A DNA stretch of 64,000 nt. Source: Erwinia pyri. Its GTDB lineage: Bacteria; Pseudomonadota; Gammaproteobacteria; Enterobacterales; Enterobacteriaceae. Both the position numbers and the translations under genes were made by a program. Position 1 is the stretch's first letter, and each line of letters begins with the position of its first letter. The stretch lies in NCBI RefSeq assembly GCF_030758455.1, contig NZ_CP132353.1:1550001-1614000 (forward strand). Reading direction: 5' to 3'. Of this stretch, positions 57,626-64,000 are shown piece after piece. A model generated the notes under the pieces. That model did not search any database. It had not been told where the DNA came from and worked only from the letters and a program-made list of their open reading frames with translations.

Positions 57626-58813
57626 ATGGATATGTTATCTCTGATTGGGCGTACAAATGAACTATTCGATACCGATATTACCCGATATACAGATCAGTTA
57701 AGTTCAATCGTAGAGCGTTCGCGGTTCCTTGTTCTCGGCGGCGCAGGTTCGATCGGGCAGGCCGTGACAAAAGAAATATTTAAGCGAAATCCTCAAAAAT
57801 TGCATGTTGTTGATATTAGTGAAAACAATATGGTAGAACTGGTTAGGGATATTCGTAGTTCATTCGGTTATATCTCAGGTGATTTTCAGACCTTTGCTTT
57901 AGATATTGGGAGTATAGAATACGATGCTTTCATTAACGCAGATGGCGAATATGATTATGTGCTTAATCTCTCAGCCTTAAAACATGTAAGAAGCGAAAAA
58001 GATCCGTTTACGCTGATGCGTATGATCGATGTCAATATATTTAATACCGATAAGACTATTGAACAGAGCATTGCCAAGGGTGTCAAAAAATATTTCTGTG
58101 TTTCCACCGATAAAGCTGCAAATCCTGTCAATATGATGGGGGCTTCCAAACGTATCATGGAAATGTTTTTAATGCGCAGAAGTTCTTCAATTAACATTTC
58201 AACTGCCAGATTTGCAAATGTAGCATTTTCTGATGGTTCACTGCTTCATGGATTTAATCAGCGTATTGCCAAAAAACAGCCTATCGTGGCTCCTAATGAC
58301 ATAAAACGTTACTTTGTAATACCTAAAGAGTCAGGTGAGCTCTGTTTAATGTCTTGTCTATTAGGTGAAAATCGGGACATCTTTTTTCCAAAATTAAGTG
58401 AATCCCTGCACCTTATAACTTTTGCTGAAATAGCTGAAAAGTTCTTACGTCAGCAAGGATATGAACCTTATCTCTGTACCAGCGAAGAAGAAGCCAGAAA
58501 TCTGGTTAAAACTCTTCCAGCGGAAAAGAAATGGCCATGCTTATTTACTGGTAGTGATACTACAGGCGAAAAAGATTTTGAAGAATTTTTCACTCCCAAT
58601 GAAACTCTGGATATGAATCGATTTGATAACCTGGGTGTGATTAAAAATGATTTATCATATGATAAGTCGCTTGTTGAGCTTTTCGAAAATCGTATTAAAG
58701 AGTTAAAAGCTAAAAAACAATGGTCTAAAGACGAAATCGTTGAACTTTTCTTTAAAATGTTACCTGACTTTGCGCATAAAGAAACAGGTAAGTATCTTGA
58801 CAGCAAAATGTGA
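57626..58813 (+). CDS. legB: Nucleotide-HexNAc 4,6-dehydratase LegB-like
   Basis: This 395-residue SDR protein has the NAD loop VLGGAGSIGQA (about 36-46), a STDKAANPVNMMGASK active-site block (160-175) with Met171 in place of the usual catalytic Tyr and Lys175 kept, as in the FlaA1/PglF/WbpM group, and ARFANVAFSDGS. The C-terminal 100 residues are an extra, charged segment. It should convert GDP-GlcNAc (or UDP-GlcNAc) to the 4-keto-6-deoxy sugar, the first step toward legionaminic acid. It has no membrane helices. GDP use is inferred from the PtmE gene in the same operon. legC starts 7 bp later. Confidence 0.82.
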   Translation: MDMLSLIGRTNELFDTDITRYTDQLSSIVERSRFLVLGGAGSIGQAVTKEIFKRNPQKLHVVDISENNMVELVRDIRSSFGYISGDFQTFALDIGSIEYDAFINADGEYDYVLNLSALKHVRSEKDPFTLMRMIDVNIFNTDKTIEQSIAKGVKKYFCVSTDKAANPVNMMGASKRIMEMFLMRRSSSINISTARFANVAFSDGSLLHGFNQRIAKKQPIVAPNDIKRYFVIPKESGELCLMSCLLGENRDIFFPKLSESLHLITFAEIAEKFLRQQGYEPYLCTSEEEARNLVKTLPAEKKWPCLFTGSDTTGEKDFEEFFTPNETLDMNRFDNLGVIKNDLSYDKSLVELFENRIKELKAKKQWSKDEIVELFFKMLPDFAHKETGKYLDSKM

Positions 58814-58820
58814 GTGTAAG

Positions 58821-59972
58821 ATGAATAAGCGACTTGTTGAATTTGTACGTGAAATGTATGCAACTAATGATTTTATCCCACTCCATGCACCTACATTTAA
58901 TGGGCAGGAAAAGAATTACGTTCAGGAAACAATTGAAAGTACTTTTGTTTCAAGTGTTGGGAAATTCGTTGATCGCTTCGAAGAAGATATTAAAAACTTT
59001 ACCGGTGCAAAACGTGCTATAGCCACGGTTAATGGTACAGCTGCTCTTCATACGGCACTTTATATGGCTGGCGTTCAGGCTGATGACATAGTCATTACCC
59101 AGGCATTAACATTCGTTGCCACTTGTAACGCTCTTTACCATATAGGAGCAGAACCCGTATTTGTTGACGTAGCTAAAAAAAGCCTTGGTCTTTGTCCTGA
59201 AGCACTTTCGGCCTGGTTGGAACAAAATGCTGTAATTGATGATGAAGGACTTTGTAAAGATCGGCTCAACGGAAAAGTTATTCGTGCCGTAGTACCAATG
59301 CATACTTTTGGTCATCCAGTAGAATTAGATGAAATTAAAGCTATCTGCATTAAATGGCATATTACATTGATAGAAGATGCTGCCGAAAGCCTGGGTTCTT
59401 TCTATAAAGGTAAGCATACTGGAACAACAGGCCGTTTCGCAGCATTAAGCTTCAATGGTAATAAGATAATTACCACTGGCGGCGGCGGGATTGTTCTTTG
59501 CGATAATGAAGAGGATGGCCGTCATACTAAGCATGTCACTACGACTGCTAAAGTCCCTCATCCCTATGAATTTTTCCATGACGAGCCAGGTTTTAATTTT
59601 CGCATGCCGAATCTTAATGCGGCATTGGGTTGTGCTCAGATGGAAAGCCTGCCTGAATTTTTAAGCCAGAAAAGAGCTATTGCGTTGAGATATAAAGCCT
59701 TTTTTAAAGGTAGTGATTTCCTTTTTGTTGAAGAACCAGAGTATGCTCACTCTAATTATTGGTTAAATGCTATCATTTGTCCGGATGTAGAATCCCGGGA
59801 TGCACTGCTTAAAGAATCCAACGCACAGGGTGTGATGACGCGACCTATCTGGAAACTTATGCATCGATTGCCAATGTTCCAGCATGCACGCCGGGATGAT
59901 CTGACCAATTCAGAATGGATTGAATCGCATTTGATCAATCTCCCAAGCTCACCTGTAAAACTGGGCGGTTGA
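58821..59972 (+). CDS. legC: PLP-dependent aminotransferase LegC-like
   Basis: This 383-residue DegT/DnrJ/EryC1 aminotransferase has VNGTAALHTALYMAG for cofactor phosphate, LIEDAAESLGSFYKGKHTGT with the PLP-contacting Asp, and LSFNGNKIITTGGGG with the PLP lysine. It resembles LegC, which adds a 4-amino group to the keto sugar. The ATG at 58821 (MNKRLVEFVREMYATNDFIPLHAPTF) is chosen over a longer frame that overlaps legB by more than 70 bases. legG starts 2 bp after the stop. Confidence 0.88.
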   Translation: MNKRLVEFVREMYATNDFIPLHAPTFNGQEKNYVQETIESTFVSSVGKFVDRFEEDIKNFTGAKRAIATVNGTAALHTALYMAGVQADDIVITQALTFVATCNALYHIGAEPVFVDVAKKSLGLCPEALSAWLEQNAVIDDEGLCKDRLNGKVIRAVVPMHTFGHPVELDEIKAICIKWHITLIEDAAESLGSFYKGKHTGTTGRFAALSFNGNKIITTGGGGIVLCDNEEDGRHTKHVTTTAKVPHPYEFFHDEPGFNFRMPNLNAALGCAQMESLPEFLSQKRAIALRYKAFFKGSDFLFVEEPEYAHSNYWLNAIICPDVESRDALLKESNAQGVMTRPIWKLMHRLPMFQHARRDDLTNSEWIESHLINLPSSPVKLGG

Positions 59973-59974
59973 TA

Positions 59975-61150
59975 ATGAAAAAAATAGCAGTGTTTACTGG
60001 CACTCGGGCTGAATATGGTCTGCTTCAACCTCTTATGGCTGCTATTCGCGATGATGACCAACTAATATTGAAATTGATCGTATCCGGTATGCATTTGTCA
60101 CCAGAATTTGGCCTTACCTGGCAGCAAGTTACTGCTGATGGCTTTCAGATAGATGAGAAAATTGAAATCCTTCTTTCCTCCGACACAGCTGTTGGTGTAG
60201 CGAAAAGTATGGGAGTTGGAGTTCTTGGATTCGCCGATGCTCTTTCAAGAATTGACGCAGAATGTATCGTTATTTTAGGCGACCGATTTGAAGCTTTGGC
60301 CATGGCACAAACCGCGATGATTATGCGAGTTCCGGTTGTTCATCTCCATGGTGGTGAGATTACGGAAGGCGCATATGATGATTCCATCCGCCATGCGATT
60401 ACTAAGCTGAGCCACCTTCATTTTGCCTCTACATGTGAGCATCGCAGACGTATTATTCAACTTGGTGAACAACCCGCTAATGTCTTCAATGTGGGTGCAA
60501 TAGGGCTAGATCATATTCGCAATGCTGAATTTATGAGTCGTGAGGAGTTGGCAGCGTCTATTGACTTCAAATTAGATTCACCATTCTTTGTTGTAACTTA
60601 TCATCCCGTGACTTTAGCTGATGAGGATGCGGTTTCTACTTTTAATGCTCTTACCAGTGCTCTTGAATTTTATCAAGATCATAAAGTTATCGTAACCTGG
60701 CCAAATGCCGATGATGGCGGAAGGAAAATCATTCCATTGATAGAGAAGTGGGCTGCTGAGAACCCTTCCAGAATCAAGGGAATACCTTCATTAGGTTACA
60801 AACGCTATTTGAGTGCAGTAAAGTATAGTGAGGCAGTTATAGGGAATTCTTCAAGTGGTATTATTGAAGTGCCCTCTTTGAAGGTTGCAACAGTAAATAT
60901 AGGAAGCCGGCAAAAAGGTCGTATGTCCGCAAATTCTGTTATTAATTGTTTGCCTACTACAGAAGACATTTCCCGGGCGATAGAGAAGGCATTGGTCATA
61001 ACTAAAAGTTTGAAAATAGAACCTGTAATCAATCCTTATGGTGATGGAAATACTACAGAAAAAATAATCCATCAGCTTAAGCTCTTTGAACCGGGTAAAA
61101 CTAAATGTTTCTTTGATATCGCCGGAACTAAGAGAGTTGAGAATGAGTAA
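59975..61150 (+). CDS. legG: Hydrolysing NDP-sugar 2-epimerase LegG (NeuC family)
   Basis: This 391-residue enzyme starts KKIAVFTGTRAEYGLLQPL, the NeuC/WecB signature. DRFEALAMAQTAMIMRVPVVHLHGGEITEGAYDDSIRHAITKLSHLHFAST is the core, and GNSSSGIIEVPSL the C-terminal nucleotide site. It releases the nucleotide and inverts C2, giving 2,4-diacetamido-2,4,6-trideoxymannose. The ATG at 59975 is 2 bp after legC. NeuC for sialic acid is the alternative, but legB and legC make LegG more likely. Confidence 0.88.
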   Translation: MKKIAVFTGTRAEYGLLQPLMAAIRDDDQLILKLIVSGMHLSPEFGLTWQQVTADGFQIDEKIEILLSSDTAVGVAKSMGVGVLGFADALSRIDAECIVILGDRFEALAMAQTAMIMRVPVVHLHGGEITEGAYDDSIRHAITKLSHLHFASTCEHRRRIIQLGEQPANVFNVGAIGLDHIRNAEFMSREELAASIDFKLDSPFFVVTYHPVTLADEDAVSTFNALTSALEFYQDHKVIVTWPNADDGGRKIIPLIEKWAAENPSRIKGIPSLGYKRYLSAVKYSEAVIGNSSSGIIEVPSLKVATVNIGSRQKGRMSANSVINCLPTTEDISRAIEKALVITKSLKIEPVINPYGDGNTTEKIIHQLKLFEPGKTKCFFDIAGTKRVENE

Positions 61151-62222
61151 AACTTATATTATTGCTGAAGCTGGCGTTAATCATAACGGAAATGAAGAGC
61201 TGGCCTTCCAATTGATTGATGCAGCGGTTAAGGCTGGTGCTGACGTAGTGAAGTTCCAAACATTTAAAGCTAAAAATTTAGTCACTGCGAAAGCACAGCA
61301 AGCAAATTATCAGATTCAAAATACAAAAAAAGTTGAATCGCAATTAGAAATGCTAACCAGATTAGAACTAAGCTATGAAACACACCATAAATTAATATCT
61401 TATTGTAATGAAAAAGGTATTGAATTTCTTTCAACGGCTTTTGATCATGAAAGCCTGGCTTTTTTAGTGAAAGATCTGGGGCTGAAAAGGCTAAAAGTTC
61501 CCTCCGGTGAGTTAACAAATGCGCCTTTGGTTCTGGCACATGCGCGTACAGGGGCCGACCTGATCGTGTCGACAGGTATGGCGAACCTCGCAGAAATTGA
61601 AGCAGCACTGGGTGTTATCGCTTTTGGTTATACAACGCAAAATGATGCTGCTCCTTCAGTTGAAGCGTTTGAATCTGCTTATTTTTCTGAGGCTGGTAAA
61701 AAAGCCTTACAAGAGAAGGTCATTTTACTTCATTGTACTACAGAGTACCCGGCACCTTTCAACGAAGTAAATCTAAAGGTAATGGATACGTTATCGGCGG
61801 CTTTTGAACTGCCGGTAGGCTACTCAGATCATACTAAAGGTATAGCAGTATCAGTTGCAGCTGTTGCGAGGGGGGCTGTGTTAGTTGAAAAACACTTCAC
61901 TCTCGACAAAGAAATGGAAGGACCTGATCATAAAGCTTCACTGGATCCCGTTGAGTTAACGGCTATGGTTACCGCTATCAGAGAAGTAGAAAGTGCCATC
62001 GGTAGTGGGCGTAAAGGACCTTCTGCTTCAGAGATTGGCAACAAAATTGTTGCGCGCAAAAGTCTGGTTGCATCGGCTGACATAAAAAAGGGTGAAACCT
62101 TCTCGAGCTCTAATCTTGAGGTAAAACGACCCGGAGCAGGAATGTCGCCATCTCTGTATTGGTCACTGCTTGGCAAAAGTGCCACTAAAGATTATGAGTC
62201 AGGAGATCAAATCTTTGAATAA
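61143..62222 (+). CDS. legI: Nonulosonic acid synthase LegI (NeuB family)
   Basis: This 359-residue enzyme condenses the diacetamido sugar with PEP to the nine-carbon acid. The TIM barrel starts IIAEAGVNHNGNEELAFQLIDAA; VKFQTFKAKNLVT, KVPSGELTN, LLHCTTEYPAP and PVGYSDHTKG line the active site, and VEKHFTLDKEMEGPDHKASLDP is the late signature. The C-terminal SAF domain (KIVARKSLVASADIKKGE, about 295 on) covers the neighbouring subunit. The ATG at 61143 overlaps legG by 8 bp. Confidence 0.92.
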   Translation: MSKTYIIAEAGVNHNGNEELAFQLIDAAVKAGADVVKFQTFKAKNLVTAKAQQANYQIQNTKKVESQLEMLTRLELSYETHHKLISYCNEKGIEFLSTAFDHESLAFLVKDLGLKRLKVPSGELTNAPLVLAHARTGADLIVSTGMANLAEIEAALGVIAFGYTTQNDAAPSVEAFESAYFSEAGKKALQEKVILLHCTTEYPAPFNEVNLKVMDTLSAAFELPVGYSDHTKGIAVSVAAVARGAVLVEKHFTLDKEMEGPDHKASLDPVELTAMVTAIREVESAIGSGRKGPSASEIGNKIVARKSLVASADIKKGETFSSSNLEVKRPGAGMSPSLYWSLLGKSATKDYESGDQIFE

Positions 62223-62853
62223 AAAAATAATCGTAATCGGTGGTGGTGGACATGCTTCGGTACTGGTTGATATTCTTCACCGACTTGAGTTACCAGTTTT
62301 TTCTTTTATTAGTCCTTCCCCTCCAGCGAATAAGATTATTTTTAACGGGATTTTACACTGGTTGTCTGACGACATACTCACTTCCCTGCCTCCTGATGAG
62401 TATATTCTTGTTAATGGTATCGGTTCGATGCCAGGTTCTGTTCTCAGAGAGAAAGTTGCCAATGCGGGTAGAAAATTAGGTTATGAATTCATGAATATAA
62501 TTTCGCCCGATGCTTACGTATCCAGTTTCGCAACTTTATCTGAAGGAGTGCAAATAATGGGTAGGGCAATAGTACAACCTGGATGTGTAATTGGACAGGA
62601 TGTAATTGTCAATTCTGGAGCAATTATTGAACATGATTGCACTGTAGGAGACTACTCGCATATTTCACCTGGAGCGGTCGTATGTGGTAACGCCCATATA
62701 GGAGAAAGAGTCCATGTGGGCGCTAATGCAAGCGTTATTCAGGGAGTCAGTGTGGCTCGAGGTTCAGTAATCGGGGCTGGGGCTATAGTAACCAAAAATT
62801 TAGACTCAGCTGCTATTGTTTATCCAGCCAGGCCATTTAATCGGAGTATTTGA
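62215..62853 (+). CDS. legH: Acetyltransferase LegH/NeuD-like
   Basis: This 212-residue protein has the PglD/NeuD plan: an N-terminal Rossmann-like half (KKIIVIGGGGHASVLVDILHRL) and a C-terminal left-handed beta-helix of hexapeptide repeats (IMGRAIVQPGCVIGQDVIVNSGAIIEHDCTVGD). The His in EHDC is the likely catalytic base. It should acetylate the 4-amino group of the LegC product. I chose the TTG at 62215, nine bases after AGGAG (62201-62205) and overlapping the legI stop; an in-frame ATG at 62194 lacks a ribosome site. Length and start match NeuD relatives. Confidence 0.85.
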   Translation: MNKKIIVIGGGGHASVLVDILHRLELPVFSFISPSPPANKIIFNGILHWLSDDILTSLPPDEYILVNGIGSMPGSVLREKVANAGRKLGYEFMNIISPDAYVSSFATLSEGVQIMGRAIVQPGCVIGQDVIVNSGAIIEHDCTVGDYSHISPGAVVCGNAHIGERVHVGANASVIQGVSVARGSVIGAGAIVTKNLDSAAIVYPARPFNRSI

Positions 62854-62854
62854 G

Positions 62855-63913
62855 ATGTTGAAAAACTGGGAAAATGTGTTAGTCAGCCCTTCGCAGACGA
62901 TACATGAGGCATTAAAAATAATCGATAAAGAAGCTTCTCGTATTGTATTGGTTGTAGCGAAGGACAGGAAGCTTTTAGGGACGATAACCGATGGAGATGT
63001 CCGCCGTGGGCTTTTAAATAATAGTTCAATGGAAGAGTCAGTTGAATCTATTATGAATAATAACCCGGTAACTCTGGAAAATGGCCTTAGTATTGATAGT
63101 ATGAAAGATGTGATGGTAAAGAAAGGAATTCTTTCACTTCCGATTGTCGAAAATGGAATTGTTGTAGGTATTACCTCAATTAATGAATCAACTGAAAAAC
63201 TTTCAATTGAGAATCCCGTATTTATAATGGCAGGAGGGTTTGGGACGCGCCTTCGTCCCTTAACTAATGAATGTCCAAAGCCGCTCTTAAAAGTAGGTGA
63301 TAAACCCATCCTGGAAATCACTCTACAGAATTTTATATCATATGGTTTTAAGAATTTTTATATTTCAACCCATTTCATGCCTGAGAAAATAATGTCTTAT
63401 TTTGGTAATGGCGAAAAGTGGGGCGTAACTATTACTTACGTGCATGAAGAGGTCCCTTTAGGAACGGGCGGCGCTTTAGGATTATTACCTGCGGAAATTA
63501 ATAAACTGCCATTAATCATGATTAATGGCGATGTATTAACTAATATTAATTATACGAAACTGCTAAACTTCCATAATCAAGATAATGCAGAAGCAACCAT
63601 GTGTGTCAGGGAATATGAATATCAGATCCCGTATGGCGTTGTTACAGGGAATGGTAATAAAGTGACAGGAATGGTTGAGAAACCGGTTCAGCATTTTTAT
63701 GTGAATGCTGGCATTTATGTCATCAATCATAGCGTGATTGACAGCGTTCACAAGAATATGAAAATTGATATGCCAACGCTGTTAGAAAATGTTATGGCTA
63801 AAGATGGCAATGTATTAATGTTTCCAATACATGAGTACTGGCTTGATATTGGTCGCATGGACGACTTTGAAAAAGCTCAACGTGATATTTATAATATAGG
63901 ATTTAATATATGA
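62855..63913 (+). CDS. ptmE: Nucleotidyltransferase with N-terminal CBS pair, PtmE-like
   Basis: This 352-residue protein has two CBS repeats (residues 1-118: TITDGDVRRGLL and GILSLPIVENGIVVGITSI) followed by a sugar-1-phosphate nucleotidyltransferase domain. GGFGTRLRPLTNECPKPLL (127-145) is the NTP site; INGDVLTNINY holds the metal Asp. This layout is that of Campylobacter PtmE, which makes GDP-glucosamine from GlcN-1-P for legionaminic acid. Its presence points to the GDP route. The ATG at 62855 has GGAG 8 bases before it. Its stop overlaps the next ATG (ATGA). Confidence 0.85.
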   Translation: MLKNWENVLVSPSQTIHEALKIIDKEASRIVLVVAKDRKLLGTITDGDVRRGLLNNSSMEESVESIMNNNPVTLENGLSIDSMKDVMVKKGILSLPIVENGIVVGITSINESTEKLSIENPVFIMAGGFGTRLRPLTNECPKPLLKVGDKPILEITLQNFISYGFKNFYISTHFMPEKIMSYFGNGEKWGVTITYVHEEVPLGTGGALGLLPAEINKLPLIMINGDVLTNINYTKLLNFHNQDNAEATMCVREYEYQIPYGVVTGNGNKVTGMVEKPVQHFYVNAGIYVINHSVIDSVHKNMKIDMPTLLENVMAKDGNVLMFPIHEYWLDIGRMDDFEKAQRDIYNIGFNI

Positions 63914-64000
63914 TTGGTGGCAAACGTATTCTGGCGATAGTGCCTGCAAGAAAAGGGAGTAAAAGACTCAAAAACAAAAATATTCTCCCTTTAGCAAATA
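63910..64000 (+). CDS. legF: CMP-nonulosonic acid synthetase LegF/NeuA-like, N-terminal fragment
   Basis: Thirty codons are visible before the window ends. They read MIGGKRILAIVPARKGSKRL, then KNKNILPLAN, which fits the N-terminal CTP-binding signature (PARxGSxxxxxKN) of CMP-sialate/legionaminate synthetases. It overlaps ptmE by 4 bp. It would activate the sugar acid with CTP. The rest is outside the window. Confidence 0.82.
   Translation, partial: MIGGKRILAIVPARKGSKRLKNKNILPLAN

Noticed and set aside
59975..62222. Sialic acid (neuC-neuB) pathway
   Set aside because: The presence of a 4,6-dehydratase, a LegC-type aminotransferase and a CBS-fused nucleotidyltransferase fits legionaminic acid better.

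Overview
The window is a chromosomal segment of a plant- or environment-associated member of the Enterobacterales, most likely the family Erwiniaceae (Erwinia or a close relative). This rests on two things seen here: E. coli-like synteny over thiMD, yegS, yegQ, baeSR, mdtABCD, yegD, yegE, udk, dcd, asmA and yegH, and, directly after yegH where E. coli has the colanic acid genes, a complete amylovoran/stewartan-type exopolysaccharide operon (ams). The species cannot be fixed from sequence reading alone.

Layout. 1-1307: right edge of a type VI secretion cassette (frameshifted small membrane protein, DUF1493 protein, Hcp). 1335-3130: TPP riboswitch, thiM-thiD and a terminator. 3228-5273: an AaeB-like FUSC efflux protein. 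5268-11298: a complete rspA-rspB-ydfJ-ydfI-rspR sugar-acid locus on the minus strand, with a coherent promoter/operator region. 11375-12262: about 0.9 kb of non-coding repeats (three 199-bp tandem units, a long inverted repeat, short direct repeats). 12281-14801: yegS, the small RNA CyaR with a class II CRP promoter, and trhP (yegQ). 14874-26013: the mdtABCD-baeSR multidrug efflux and envelope-stress operon. 26143-37994: an aldo/keto reductase, yegD, dgcE, a PAP2 phosphatase, udk, dcd, asmA and yegH.

37995-54816: upstream control region (candidate Rcs box, JUMPstart/ops) and the ams operon. It encodes chain initiation (amsG), outer-membrane export (amsH), phosphatase and tyrosine kinase (amsI, amsA), four glycosyltransferases, a polymerase (amsC), a tailspike-like glycanase (amsF), a pyruvyl transferase (amsJ) and a flippase (amsL). 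Three intrinsic-terminator-like hairpins lie inside the operon and one ends it; together with the ops element this suggests RfaH-dependent read-through. galF and galE follow and supply UDP-sugars.

56931-64000: a second JUMPstart/ops element opens a visibly AT-richer operon at the usual O-antigen position. Its genes (legB, legC, legG, legI, legH, ptmE, start of legF) are those of the GDP-sugar route to legionaminic acid or a close nonulosonic acid. It runs off the right edge, so glycosyltransferases, flippase and polymerase for this glycan are not visible.

I see no tRNA, rRNA, CRISPR array or insertion sequence. The least explained parts are the 199-bp tandem repeats and the nonulosonic acid locus.
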